Made by a program: the position numbers and the translations under genes. A stretch of DNA of 54,924 bases, from contig JAJYRG010000007.1 of NCBI GenBank assembly GCA_021794195.1, positions 1 through 54,924 of the forward strand, given 5' to 3'. The first letter of the stretch is position 1; every line of letters starts with the position of its first letter. Below are positions 1 to 10,073 of this stretch, in pieces. This stretch comes from Bacteroidota bacterium (lineage in GTDB: Bacteria > Bacteroidota > Bacteroidia > Sphingobacteriales > Sphingobacteriaceae). The notes beneath the pieces are model-generated. The model made no database searches, had not been told where the DNA came from, and was given only the letters and a program-made list of their open reading frames with translations.

Positions 1-29
1 TAAATAATAAGTGTCAATTCCTATTAAAA

Positions 30-70
30 CAAGGGGGAAGGTTTTTAAAATCCTTCCCCCTTGTTTTTTT
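30..70. terminator. Rho-independent terminator-like hairpin, possibly bidirectional
   Basis: Perfect 12-bp inverted repeat CAAGGGGGAAGG (30-41) / CCTTCCCCCTTG (52-63), flanked by an A-tract upstream and a T-tract downstream; lies just past the minus-strand prc stop. Confidence 0.85.
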
Positions 71-108
71 CTACAATAGAGACTGCTATAGCTAGTATCT
101 TAACATGA

Positions 109-2295
109 TTAATTCTCCACTTGGGCTATTTCTTTCTCTTTGGCTTCATCCGCAATGTAATATGTCATTAAACTCAAACTTTCATCCAATACGAGATCGA
201 AATTTATTTTTGGTTTTGGTTCGCCTTCTTTCCAAAGTGGAAGGTTCCGCAGGGCTAATCCTTTATTGATCCGCTCTCTATTTTTAGTTTGATCTTCTTC
301 CCGTTCTTGTTTGAGTTTCTCTTCATTAAGGGATATTTTTCGAATAGTATCAGAACTGTTAAACCTATCAATATCTTCCAAAAGATATTGATACTCTTCA
401 GAATCATTCATTTTTTTATCATGGACCACTTTTAACTTTTCGATTACGTCAGAAAGGTCAGCATATCTAGTAAAAGATGCAGACTCAATTTGATCCCAAG
501 GAAGCGCTGATGGCTCTGAGCTTTCTCCAAATTTTTCTGCCGAAAATTGTGAAGGGAAGTTAATATCCGGTGTGACACCTTTATGCTGAGTGCTACTCCC
601 TGTCACCCGATAAAATTTACCCATAGTTACATTTATCTGGCCAAACTCAGGAGCTCCCGAAGGCGTATCCGGATCTTTTTTTCCGGACGCTTTCATCAGC
701 AGTCTGCTGCTTGGGCTGATAAATCTTGCCATATCTACTGCATTTTGTACCGTTCCCTTTCCAAATGTTTGAGAACCAAATACGATCCCTCTACCATAGT
801 CTTGGATTGCACCAGCGAATATCTCTGATGCAGATGCCGAAAACCGGTTGATTAATACACCAAGAGGACCTTCCCAAGCCGTTTTTTCAGACGGGTTTTT
901 TTCTATATCAACTCTGTTTTTTATGTCTCTTACCTGTACCACGGGACCCTTATCTATAAATAATCCGGTCAATGCTATTGCTTCTTGCAAAGAACCTCCA
1001 CCATTATTCCGCAAGTCTAAGATTACAGCATCTACTTTTTCTTGTTTTAAGGTATCGAGTATTAACCCCACATCCCGTGTTGTACTTTTATAATTGGGAT
1101 CGTTATTTCGGAGTGCATTAAAATCTATATAAAATTTGGGCAGTTTAATGATTCCCATTTTGTAATCTTTTCCATCGTCCCCTTTAATCGTTTTGATTTC
1201 TTTTCTGGCAGACTCCTCTTCCAGCACAATTTTTTCTCTTTTTAGAGAAACAGTTTTAGGCTGGGCTCCAATTTCTTGGCCTGCCGGTAATATTTTTAAA
1301 CGTACTATTGTACCTTTTGGTCCTTTTATTTTTGCAACTGCAGCGTCCAACCGCCACCCAATGATATCTTCGAACTCACCTTCTTCTTGTGCCACACCTA
1401 TTATCCTATCACCGATTTCCAGGCTTTTATCTTTATAAGCGGGACCGCCTGGAATGACTTCATTGACGGTTACCATTTCATTATCCAATTGCAATCTTGC
1501 ACCGATCCCTTCAAAAGTATTCGACATACTTTCGTTAAAAGCTTGCGCAAAAGACGGGTTGTAATAGGTCGTGTGAGGATCTACCGCATCTGTAAAAGTA
1601 GCCATAATGACTTGGAATGCATCATTGGCATTCGTCTTTTTTGCTTGAGAGATTAAGTTTTTATATCTTTTTCGTAATACTTCACGTGGATCTTTTTTCT
1701 CTTCTCCTTCGGTTGTGCTATCTGCATCTGCAGCAGAAGCTAATTTCAAATTTAAAAGATCATATTTCACACGTTTCCGCCACTGTTCTTTCAACTCTTC
1801 TTTGCTATCAAACCAATCTAATTTTTCCCGGTTACTTGTGTAATATTCATCGGATTCAAATTCGACTTCGTTATCCAACTCTTCTAGTGCATAATTCATG
1901 CTTTCCATATACCGCTTGGTATATAGATTAAACATATAAAAAGGAGCCGAAAGATCTCCGTTTTTGAAATCTTGACTGATATGATTGCGAAATTTCTCCA
2001 TTTCTTCAACATCCTCTTTGAGAAGATATACTTTGCCTTGATCCATAGCTTTCAATAGATTGTCATACACAATGCTTGATAAGCTATCGCTCATAGGGAC
2101 TTTCTTGTAACTATAAGATTCCAAAATATTGGCAACTTCTTTTGCGATCACTTCGTGCTGTGTGCTTGGTACTACTACACTTTCTTCATCGTTTTCTAAA
2201 TTCACCCTTGGTTTAGCACCACAGGCAATAATAGAGACGAAGGAAAGTAAAAGGAAGAGATTTCTAAACATGAATTTTATATTAAGCTGATTCAT
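109..2295 (-). CDS. prc: Carboxy-terminal processing (tail-specific) protease, S41 family with PDZ domain
   Basis: 728-aa ORF; lipoprotein-like N-terminus (LSFVSIIACG); PDZ region; S41 segments VDAVILDLRNNGGGSLQEAI and FSASASEIFAGAIQDYGRG...GKGTVQ; C-terminal extension typical of Prc/Tsp. Confidence 0.93.
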   Translation of the reverse strand: MNQLNIKFMFRNLFLLLSFVSIIACGAKPRVNLENDEESVVVPSTQHEVIAKEVANILESYSYKKVPMSDSLSSIVYDNLLKAMDQGKVYLLKEDVEEMEKFRNHISQDFKNGDLSAPFYMFNLYTKRYMESMNYALEELDNEVEFESDEYYTSNREKLDWFDSKEELKEQWRKRVKYDLLNLKLASAADADSTTEGEEKKDPREVLRKRYKNLISQAKKTNANDAFQVIMATFTDAVDPHTTYYNPSFAQAFNESMSNTFEGIGARLQLDNEMVTVNEVIPGGPAYKDKSLEIGDRIIGVAQEEGEFEDIIGWRLDAAVAKIKGPKGTIVRLKILPAGQEIGAQPKTVSLKREKIVLEEESARKEIKTIKGDDGKDYKMGIIKLPKFYIDFNALRNNDPNYKSTTRDVGLILDTLKQEKVDAVILDLRNNGGGSLQEAIALTGLFIDKGPVVQVRDIKNRVDIEKNPSEKTAWEGPLGVLINRFSASASEIFAGAIQDYGRGIVFGSQTFGKGTVQNAVDMARFISPSSRLLMKASGKKDPDTPSGAPEFGQINVTMGKFYRVTGSSTQHKGVTPDINFPSQFSAEKFGESSEPSALPWDQIESASFTRYADLSDVIEKLKVVHDKKMNDSEEYQYLLEDIDRFNSSDTIRKISLNEEKLKQEREEDQTKNRERINKGLALRNLPLWKEGEPKPKINFDLVLDESLSLMTYYIADEAKEKEIAQVEN

Positions 2296-2326
2296 TCGTA
2301 CTTAACCCAAAAAATATATAGTTGAG

Positions 2327-2334
2327 CAAAGATA
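2327..2334 (-). promoter_or_regulatory. Bacteroidota -7 box (TATCTTTG on minus strand) upstream of prc
   Basis: CAAAGATA on the plus strand equals TATCTTTG on the minus strand, matching TAnnTTTG, about 32 nt upstream of the prc start. Confidence 0.5.
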
Positions 2335-2428
2335 CTCATTTAATCGGTTGATGTAAAGATAGATGTGAAATTAACTGAAATAATAATATGATTTTTACTT
2401 GATGTATGATTTATTTTTGTGTTTGAAA

Positions 2429-3523
2429 TTAAAAAAGCTGATTTCGTAAATGCCAATAACTTTCCAAATATAACTGTGCTTCACCATATTTTTTTTGCAT
2501 CAGGTAAACCTCTCCTAATTTATCTTGGATGGCCAATTCTAATATCTTATTATCTTCTTCTTTGGCGAGCTTTTCAGCACGAATAAATTCATTTTTGGCT
2601 ACTCCATAGTTTTTTTGATGATATTTTGATATGGCAAGTAGGTATTCTATATTGGCGAGCTTTTCATTTAATTGATGTCGATGCGCTAAATTACGTGCTT
2701 GCAACAAAAACCATTGAGCTTCAGTGTATTTGTTGTCCATTTGATAAATTTGGGCCAGCTTTTTCCAAGCCCATATTTTTCCCTCTATAGACTTACTTTG
2801 ATTAAATAATGGAATTGCTTTTCGGATGATTAAGTGTTCTGCTTGTTTGAAGTTTTTGGCGTGTGCAAGTATTGTCGCTTCTTTTACAATTGTTTGAGCA
2901 TGTTGCGTATTTGTATGGTTTTTGGAAGCCTCAGCTTGGATGGATTTCAAGAAAAATTCTGCCTGGGGTAGATTATTGTTATAGAGATATAAATCAATTA
3001 AATTTAATCGAATACAATGCTGGTCTTTAATTTTTAAAAATGCGGGTGGCTGAGATAAGGCTAAATGCAAAGTTTCAATAGCCTCTTCGTTTTTTTTATT
3101 GATTATATAGGCTTTTGCTTGCTCTACCAGTAGAGGAATATACAAGAGACTGTTGTTACGTATATTAGGTTTAGCTAATATCGTATCCCATTGCTCAAAA
3201 TTATTGACGTCATCGGGAAGAATGGAACGGATTTGTTCTTTATTACCTGGATTACAAAAATCTGATAGAAGTTCTTGGTAATGAAGTTCACGTTCAATAT
3301 TTTCGGTAAATGCAGTTTTTTCTTCATAAGCTTCCACTAAAATTTCCTCTTGGGTCCTTGGCAGGGGTAAGTGGTACACTTTAGGTCCGATTCCGTTGAA
3401 ATCTGTATCGTAATGGGTAACGTATCTTTCTGAGAGCAAAGAATCTTTGTTTTGTGCATGCGCAAAATTCACATAGCTGCAACTGAAAAATATACCAAAA
3501 AAAAATATTAACTTTTTATCCAT
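2429..3523 (-). CDS. Secreted tetratricopeptide-repeat protein
   Basis: ORF 2429..3544 with internal start MDKKLIFFFGIFFSCSYVNFAHAQ (signal peptide) at 3523; repeated TPR-like helices (AKNFKQAEHLI, YTEAQWFLLQARNLA, YGEAQLYLESY). Confidence 0.75.
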   Translation of the reverse strand: MDKKLIFFFGIFFSCSYVNFAHAQNKDSLLSERYVTHYDTDFNGIGPKVYHLPLPRTQEEILVEAYEEKTAFTENIERELHYQELLSDFCNPGNKEQIRSILPDDVNNFEQWDTILAKPNIRNNSLLYIPLLVEQAKAYIINKKNEEAIETLHLALSQPPAFLKIKDQHCIRLNLIDLYLYNNNLPQAEFFLKSIQAEASKNHTNTQHAQTIVKEATILAHAKNFKQAEHLIIRKAIPLFNQSKSIEGKIWAWKKLAQIYQMDNKYTEAQWFLLQARNLAHRHQLNEKLANIEYLLAISKYHQKNYGVAKNEFIRAEKLAKEEDNKILELAIQDKLGEVYLMQKKYGEAQLYLESYWHLRNQLF

Positions 3524-3594
3524 GCGCTTTTGTGAGTAATTCAAAATTACGTCAGCGTAAAGGTATGTATAAAAACATAAATGAATGAATTGAA

Positions 3595-3625
3595 TTTGAA
3601 GTAGAGTTTGAATTTTTTACTTTTG
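3595..3625 (+). promoter_or_regulatory. Bacteroidota-type promoter (-33 TTTG, 19-nt spacer, -7 TACTTTTG) for rarA
   Basis: TTTG at 3595-3598, 19 nt, TACTTTTG at 3618-3625; ATG at 3635. Confidence 0.65.
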
Positions 3626-3634
3626 TTAACATAT

Positions 3635-4915
3635 ATGGCAAATAAAATACCATTGGCGGAGCGGATGCGCCCGCAAAGCCTTTCTGATTATGTAGGGCAG
3701 AAGCATATCATGGGGGAAGGAGCAGTCTTGAGAAATGCAATTGCTCAAAGTTCCATTCCTTCTATGATTCTTTGGGGACCGCCGGGAGTGGGGAAAACTA
3801 CTTTAGCACTCTTGCTAGCCAAAGAACTAAAACGTACTTTTTTTAATTTGAGCGCGATACAAGCAGGCGTAAAACAGGTTAGGGATGTTTTGACAAAAGC
3901 TCAGGAGCTGAAGGATTTTGGACAAGATCAACCTATTTTATTTATCGATGAGATTCATAGATTTTCAAAGTCACAACAAGACTCTCTCTTGGGCGCAGTA
4001 GAGAAAGGTTTGGTTACGTTAATCGGAGCCACTACCGAAAACCCTTCTTTTGAGGTTATCTCAGCGCTACTTTCCCGCTGTCAGGTATATGTTTTAGAAC
4101 ATCTCACGAAAGAAGAGCTCATTAGTCTGATTCGAAAAACGTTAAAAGAAGATGAAGTTTTTAAAGGAGTGGAAATAGAAGTAGAGGAATATGAGGCTAT
4201 GCTAAGATACTCTGGCGGAGATGCGCGGAAATTATTGAATGTGTTTGAGTTAGCAGCTACGAGTGCCATTCAGCAAAAGAAAAAAATCACGAATGCTTTT
4301 GTCATGACCCTTGTACAGCAAAATCCAGCTGTTTATGATAAAACAGGCGAACAACATTATGATATTATTTCGGCATTTATTAAATCCATTCGAGGCAGTG
4401 ACCCAAATGCCGCCGTATATTGGTTGGCGAGAATGATAGAAGGAGGTGAAAACCCATCGTTTATTGCCCGGCGTTTATTGATTTTAGCATCAGAAGACAT
4501 AGGAAATGCAAACCCAAATGCTTTGCTTTTGGCAAATAATTGTTTTCAAGCTGTAAATGTTATTGGTTGGCCGGAATCCCGTATCATCTTATCCCAAACA
4601 GTGACGTATATGGCAAGCTCGGCTAAGAGTAATGCTTCTTACGAAGCTATCAATAAGGCACAAAGTGTAGTGCGCAAAACAGGAGACTTACCCGTTCCTT
4701 TGCATTTGCGAAATGCGCCTACCAAGCTGATGAAAGAGTTAGATTACGGTAAAGAATATAAATATAGCCACAGCTATCCTGATAATTTTGTAGAACAAGA
4801 ATATATGCCTGACGCCCTTTCTAACAAGAAGTTGTATGATCCGGGGTTAAACCCAGCCGAGGAAAAATTAAGAAAACAATTAAAGGCAAAATGGAAGTCT
4901 AAATACGGTTATTAA
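3635..4915 (+). CDS. rarA: Replication-associated recombination protein A (MgsA/RarA AAA+ ATPase)
   Basis: MANKIPLAERMRPQSLSDYVGQKHI; Walker A GPPGVGKTT; Walker B LFIDEIHRF; ATTENPSFEV. Start set at 3635 because the ORF-track start (3608) lies upstream of a promoter-like -7 box. Confidence 0.95.
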   Translation: MANKIPLAERMRPQSLSDYVGQKHIMGEGAVLRNAIAQSSIPSMILWGPPGVGKTTLALLLAKELKRTFFNLSAIQAGVKQVRDVLTKAQELKDFGQDQPILFIDEIHRFSKSQQDSLLGAVEKGLVTLIGATTENPSFEVISALLSRCQVYVLEHLTKEELISLIRKTLKEDEVFKGVEIEVEEYEAMLRYSGGDARKLLNVFELAATSAIQQKKKITNAFVMTLVQQNPAVYDKTGEQHYDIISAFIKSIRGSDPNAAVYWLARMIEGGENPSFIARRLLILASEDIGNANPNALLLANNCFQAVNVIGWPESRIILSQTVTYMASSAKSNASYEAINKAQSVVRKTGDLPVPLHLRNAPTKLMKELDYGKEYKYSHSYPDNFVEQEYMPDALSNKKLYDPGLNPAEEKLRKQLKAKWKSKYGY

Positions 4916-4952
4916 GTTATCTCTGTCAAAACCTGTATATTTGTTTTCAACA

Positions 4953-5489
4953 ATGGATAGCTTTACCGCCATAGATTTTGAATTAGCCAATGCTGATTAC
5001 AATAGCGTTTGTGCAGTGGGCATTGTCTGTGTAGAAGAAGGGGAGATTGTGAAAGAGTTTTACAGTTTGGTACGCCCCCCCAATAATCAGTATATGTGGC
5101 AGGCGACGCGCGTGCACGGCATAAAGCCTAAACATACCGCTGAAGCTCCTTCGTTTGACATCATTTATAAACAAATCGCTCCTTTATTACGTTGCAGAAC
5201 TATAGTTGCCCACAATGAGCGGTTTGATCGGTCTGTTTTACAAACGACGATGCGTCATTATAATTTAGCGTATTCAGAATTAGGCTTGTCGTCGAAATGG
5301 ATTTGTACGAGTGAACTCTATAAAACAAAAGGGTTTGTCAAAACGAAGCTAAATATCTGCTGTAAAATAATGGGGATAAGCTTAAATCATCACGACGCAC
5401 TCTCGGATGCAAGAGCTTGTGCACTATTATATATGCAGAGAGAAAAAGCGAAAGATAAACGTGCGGAGGCCATAAAATCTGCTTTGTAA
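4953..5489 (+). CDS. 3'-5' exonuclease, DNA polymerase III epsilon-like (DEDD family)
   Basis: FTAIDFELANADYNSVCAVGIV, IVAHNERFDRSVL and HHDALSDARACALL exonuclease motifs. Start taken as MDSFTAIDFE at 4953; the track start (TTG 4941) overlaps a TATATTTG box. Confidence 0.88.
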   Translation: MDSFTAIDFELANADYNSVCAVGIVCVEEGEIVKEFYSLVRPPNNQYMWQATRVHGIKPKHTAEAPSFDIIYKQIAPLLRCRTIVAHNERFDRSVLQTTMRHYNLAYSELGLSSKWICTSELYKTKGFVKTKLNICCKIMGISLNHHDALSDARACALLYMQREKAKDKRAEAIKSAL

Positions 5490-5514
5490 ATGTGTTTTTT
5501 AATTCAAAGAAAAA

Positions 5515-6504
5515 ATGTCTAAAATCGTAAATGTAATATTGTCCGGTGGATTCGGCTCAAGATTATGGCCGCTCTCCCGAAAGGCAAAGCCTAAACAATA
5601 TCTTCCTTTGTTCGGGGGCAAGTCGTTGTTTGAGCAGACACTTGATCGTAATTTGAAAATTGCTGATTCTGCACTGTTAATTGGCAGTGTCGAAAATATA
5701 ACATTGGCAAAAGAGGTTTTTGATGATTTAACCTATCAGAGCATCGTAGAATCTGTGCCAAGAAACACAGCGGCGGCTATCGCATTTGCTGCATTTGCTG
5801 CTGCTCCAAAGGATATATTAATTGTCACACCTTCGGATCATTTGGTGGATCAAGAAGAACGTTATGAAGAAGCAGTAAAAAAAGGAATACAATTTGCTCG
5901 GGAAGGGTATATAGTTACTTTTGGTATTCAGCCTACTTATCCGGAAACAGGATATGGGTATATTGAACATCAAGGAAGTGATGTGTTGTCATTTAGGGAA
6001 AAACCGAATGCTGGGATCGCAAAAAAGTTTTTGGAAAAAGGAGGTTTTTTATGGAATTCCGGTATTTTTTGTTTTCAAGCAAAAGTGTTTTTGGAAGAAT
6101 TGAAAAAATATGCTCCTGAAGTTTATTCTCATGCTGCAAAAGCTTACGAAAATCGTGATGGAAATGTGATATCCGAAGAATTGAGTGTAAAGATTCCGTC
6201 CATTAGTGTGGATTATGCTGTCATGGAAAAAAGCAAAAAGATTAAGGTTGTGCCTTCTTTTTATGATTGGTCAGATATGGGTTCTTTTGAAGCTTTATAT
6301 ACTTACTTATCAGACAAAGGGCATGAAGTAGATGAAAATGGCAATATGTATATTGGGAAAGAAAAATTCCATCGTTTCTTAGGACTTAAAAATACCATTT
6401 TAGTGGAGACAGATGATGCGATTCTTGTTTTAAATAAAGAGATGTCACAAAATGTGAAAGAAGTATATGAAGAGGTAGTAAAGAAATACCCCAGATTTGC
6501 TTAA
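5515..6504 (+). CDS. manC: Mannose-1-phosphate guanylyltransferase
   Basis: VILSGGFGSRLWPLSRKAKPKQYLPLFGGKSLFEQT, FREKPN, WNSGIF, DYAVMEKS motifs of the GMP nucleotidyltransferase family. Confidence 0.92.
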   Translation: MSKIVNVILSGGFGSRLWPLSRKAKPKQYLPLFGGKSLFEQTLDRNLKIADSALLIGSVENITLAKEVFDDLTYQSIVESVPRNTAAAIAFAAFAAAPKDILIVTPSDHLVDQEERYEEAVKKGIQFAREGYIVTFGIQPTYPETGYGYIEHQGSDVLSFREKPNAGIAKKFLEKGGFLWNSGIFCFQAKVFLEELKKYAPEVYSHAAKAYENRDGNVISEELSVKIPSISVDYAVMEKSKKIKVVPSFYDWSDMGSFEALYTYLSDKGHEVDENGNMYIGKEKFHRFLGLKNTILVETDDAILVLNKEMSQNVKEVYEEVVKKYPRFA

Positions 6505-6531
6505 TGAATTGATAATTATAAAAATAAAAGG

Positions 6532-7584
6532 ATGAAGAAAACGGTTTTAATTACCGGAGGTGCGGGGTTTATTGGATGTCACGTGGTGAAAAGATTTGTG
6601 AGGCAATACCCGGATTATACGATTATTAATGCGGATTCTTTGACATATGCTGGTAACTTGGAGAATTTGCGTGATGTCGAAAATATTTCCAATTACATTT
6701 TTGAAAAGGTAGACATTAGTGATGAGAAAGCTGTACAGACACTATTTCAAAAATACCAACCGGAAGGCGTTATTCATTTGGCTGCCGAATCTCATGTAGA
6801 CCGCTCTATTACAGATCCCTTGGCTTTTGTGAAAACAAATGTGTTAGGGACTGTTAATTTATTAAATGAAGCTAAAAAATGTTGGGGTACGGACTTTTCG
6901 AATAAAATATTCCACCATGTTTCTACCGATGAAGTGTATGGAGCTTTAGGAGATACAGGTTTGTTTACTGAAACAACGGCTTATGATCCACATTCGCCAT
7001 ATTCTGCGTCCAAAGCTTCTTCAGATCATTTTGTCCGAGCGTATGCAGATACATACGGCTTGCCTGTCGTTTTATCCAATTGTTCTAATAACTACGGCCC
7101 CAATCAATTTCCTGAAAAACTTATCCCCCTCTGTATTTTAAATATTTTGGAAGGTAAACCTTTGCCGATTTATGGAGATGGAAAATACACACGGGATTGG
7201 CTGTATGTCATTGATCACGCCGAAGCGATAGATATAATTTTCCATAAAGGAAAGCATCGGGAAAGCTATAATGTAGGTGGTTTTAATGAGTGGAAAAATA
7301 TTGATTTGGTACATGAACTTTGTGATCAGATGGATCTGAAGTTAAAAAGAGAAGCTGGGGACTCCCGCAAATTAATCACTTTTGTGAAAGATAGACCTGG
7401 ACATGACCTGAGATATGCCATTGATGCCCGGAAACTTGAAAAAGAATTGGCTTGGCGGCCCAGCCTAACATTTGAAGAAGGTTTGTCGAAAACCATAGAT
7501 TGGTACTTGGAAAATCAAAAATGGCTGAGGAATGTAGCTTCGGGAGCATACCGCGATTACTATGACAATCAATATAATCAATAA
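6532..7584 (+). CDS. rfbB: dTDP-glucose 4,6-dehydratase
   Basis: VLITGGAGFIGCHVVKRF Rossmann motif, HLAAESHVDRSI, YSASKASSDHFVRAY (YxxxK), SNNYGPNQFPEKLIPL. Confidence 0.96.
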   Translation: MKKTVLITGGAGFIGCHVVKRFVRQYPDYTIINADSLTYAGNLENLRDVENISNYIFEKVDISDEKAVQTLFQKYQPEGVIHLAAESHVDRSITDPLAFVKTNVLGTVNLLNEAKKCWGTDFSNKIFHHVSTDEVYGALGDTGLFTETTAYDPHSPYSASKASSDHFVRAYADTYGLPVVLSNCSNNYGPNQFPEKLIPLCILNILEGKPLPIYGDGKYTRDWLYVIDHAEAIDIIFHKGKHRESYNVGGFNEWKNIDLVHELCDQMDLKLKREAGDSRKLITFVKDRPGHDLRYAIDARKLEKELAWRPSLTFEEGLSKTIDWYLENQKWLRNVASGAYRDYYDNQYNQ

Positions 7585-7590
7585 TACAGG

Positions 7591-8133
7591 ATGAAAATAA
7601 AAGAAACACATATAAAGGACTGCTTTGTACTCGAGCCGACAGTTTTTGAAGATGATAGAGGGTATTTCTTTGAAAGTTTTAATCAGAAGGTTTTTGAAGA
7701 ACTGAGTGGTCAAAGAGTTTCTTTTGTACAAGACAATCAGTCCTTTTCAAGTAAAGGTGTATTGAGAGGTTTGCATGCACAGGCTGGGGATTATGCACAA
7801 GCGAAGTTGGTGCGGGTGCTCAAAGGGAAAGTCCTTGATGTGGCTGTAGATGCCCGGAAAGACTCGGCTACTTTTGGTCAGCATTTTTCGATTATTCTTT
7901 CGGATAAGAACCGGAAACAACTTTTTATACCGAGAGGTTTTTATCATGGTTTTGTTGTTTTATCTGAAACTGCGGAGTTTTTTTATAAATGCGATAATTT
8001 ATATCATAAAGAAAGCGAAAGAGGGGTTATCTATAACGATCCACAATTGGCAATTGATTGGAAAGTGCCCGAACAGGAACTTGTTTTATCTGAAAAGGAC
8101 AAAGAGCTTCCCCCTTTTCGGGAATTAGTTTAA
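7591..8133 (+). CDS. rfbC: dTDP-4-dehydrorhamnose 3,5-epimerase
   Basis: VFEDDRGYFFESFN, FVQDNQSFSSKGVLRGLH, LVRVLKGKVLDVAVD, IPRGFYHGFVVLS. Confidence 0.96.
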   Translation: MKIKETHIKDCFVLEPTVFEDDRGYFFESFNQKVFEELSGQRVSFVQDNQSFSSKGVLRGLHAQAGDYAQAKLVRVLKGKVLDVAVDARKDSATFGQHFSIILSDKNRKQLFIPRGFYHGFVVLSETAEFFYKCDNLYHKESERGVIYNDPQLAIDWKVPEQELVLSEKDKELPPFRELV

Positions 8134-8155
8134 CTTTTACGTTAAGTATTTTATC

Positions 8156-9022
8156 ATGAAACGAATTGTAGTGACCGGAAAGAACGGTCAGTTGGCGTCA
8201 GAGCTTCGTATAATATTAAAAAAAGAAGAAAATTTTGAATGTTTCTTCTTAGGAAGAAACGAATTTCCTTTGGAAGAAACGAAGATACTTCATGATGTAC
8301 TAGGAATGTATCAGCCGGATATTATTATTCATACTGCGGCTTATACGGCAGTCGATCAGGCCGAAGAGGAGCTGGACGCTGTAAATACCATTAACCATTT
8401 GGCGTCCGAACAAATAGCAGAATATTGCACTTTACATAATGTGAAACTCATATATATATCCACCGATTATGTATTTGATGGAACATCGGAAGTCCCTCTC
8501 ACAGAAAACATCAAAACACATCCTATTAACGCATACGGGCATTCAAAGCATAGAGGAGAAATAGCCGTACGGCATTTTGCACCGAGGGCGATAATCCTCC
8601 GCACATCTTGGGTGTACTCGTCATTTGGCAACAATTTTGTCAAAACAATGCTGCACTTGATGGAAGAGAAAAAGAAGTTACAAGTAGTAGCTGATCAATG
8701 GGGCTTGCCCACTTATGCAAGAGATTTGGCACAAGCGATCTCTATCATTTTGAAAGCAGATAAATGGATGCCGGGTATATACCACTATGCAAATAGGGGG
8801 GAGGGGATAACTTGGTTTGATTTTGCCAGCGCTATCCGGGATATAACTAAAAAAGAAGTGCAGATCTTGCCTATTACTACAGAAGAGTTTGTAAGGCCTG
8901 CAAACAGGCCGAAGTATTCGGTATTGGATTCGAGTAAAATACAAAAGACTTTTAATTTTGAGATTCCAAGTTGGCAAAAGAGCTTGGAAGAGATGTTAAC
9001 GTTATTAAAAACAACAAATTAA
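8156..9022 (+). CDS. rfbD: dTDP-4-dehydrorhamnose reductase
   Basis: VTGKNGQLASEL, DIIIHTAAYTAVDQAE, YISTDYVFDG, YGHSKHRGE, ILRTSWVYS. Confidence 0.95.
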   Translation: MKRIVVTGKNGQLASELRIILKKEENFECFFLGRNEFPLEETKILHDVLGMYQPDIIIHTAAYTAVDQAEEELDAVNTINHLASEQIAEYCTLHNVKLIYISTDYVFDGTSEVPLTENIKTHPINAYGHSKHRGEIAVRHFAPRAIILRTSWVYSSFGNNFVKTMLHLMEEKKKLQVVADQWGLPTYARDLAQAISIILKADKWMPGIYHYANRGEGITWFDFASAIRDITKKEVQILPITTEEFVRPANRPKYSVLDSSKIQKTFNFEIPSWQKSLEEMLTLLKTTN

Positions 9023-9055
9023 TAGACTTTTATAGATTTAAGAAAGATATAATAT

Positions 9056-9919
9056 ATGAAAGGGATTATTCTGGCTGGAGGTACTGGGAGCAGGTTGCAT
9101 CCTTTGACAGTTTCTGTAAGCAAGCAGCTGATGCCTGTATACGACAAACCTATGATATATTACCCGCTATCCACTCTAATGCTGGCGGGTATTAGAGAAA
9201 TATTAATCATTACTACACCAGAAGATGAAGTGGCTTTCCGACGCTTGCTGGGTGATGGGAGTCAGCTTGGTTGCACTTTTGAGTATAAAGTGCAAGCAGA
9301 ACCCAAAGGTTTGGCAGATGCCTTTATTATTGGAAAAGATTTTGTCGGGAAAGAGTCAGTAGCTTTAATTCTCGGTGACAATATTTTTTATGGATCGGGC
9401 ATGAGTAGTAAGTTACAGGCCTGCACCGAACCCGATGGGGGAATTGTTTTTGCGTATGCTGTGTCAGATCCTTTTCGCTATGGGGTAGTGGAGTTTGATA
9501 AAAACTATACAGCTTTATCCATTGAAGAGAAGCCTCAATACCCAAAATCTAAATATGCAGTTCCTGGGCTTTATTTTTATGATAATGAAGTGCTGGATAT
9601 AGCCAAAGGAATACAGCCTTCTGCTCGGGGAGAACTGGAAATTACAGACATTAATAATAGCTATTTGAAAGAGGGGAAATTGCAAGTGTCTGTGTTTGAC
9701 AGAGGGGCGGCGTGGTTGGATACTGGAACTTTTCATTCCCTTATGCAAGCAGGTCAGTTTGTACAAGTAATCGAAGAGCGGCAAGGCCTTAAGATTGGAG
9801 CTATAGAGGAAGTGGCTTTCCGGATGGGGTACATTGATGCTGCTCAATTGCTCAAACTTGCTAAACCTTTGCTGAAAAGTGGGTATGGGCAATATCTTCA
9901 AGAGATTATAGAAGCATAA
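9056..9919 (+). CDS. rfbA: Glucose-1-phosphate thymidylyltransferase
   Basis: [61 protein letters not shown]. Confidence 0.96.
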   Translation: MKGIILAGGTGSRLHPLTVSVSKQLMPVYDKPMIYYPLSTLMLAGIREILIITTPEDEVAFRRLLGDGSQLGCTFEYKVQAEPKGLADAFIIGKDFVGKESVALILGDNIFYGSGMSSKLQACTEPDGGIVFAYAVSDPFRYGVVEFDKNYTALSIEEKPQYPKSKYAVPGLYFYDNEVLDIAKGIQPSARGELEITDINNSYLKEGKLQVSVFDRGAAWLDTGTFHSLMQAGQFVQVIEERQGLKIGAIEEVAFRMGYIDAAQLLKLAKPLLKSGYGQYLQEIIEA

Positions 9920-10073
9920 CCCAATAAATTCACATAAACTTCATTGTATTCATCTTAAACGTTTATTGTCAGTGTATTGAGGCTGAGTTTTATAAGATAA
10001 ACTCTCCCCAAAAGTGAGATTTTTTTTGGGCTATTTGAGCATTCCAGCATAAATAGATTAGCATTGATGAATT

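Noticed and set aside
8971-9195. 74-aa plus-strand ORF between rfbD and rfbA
   Set aside because: Out-of-frame overlap with both real genes.
10003-10031. Possible terminator after rfbA / enoyl-CoA hydratase (CCCAAAA ... TTTTGGG)
   Set aside because: Short AT-rich pairing with several alternative registers; too weak to call.
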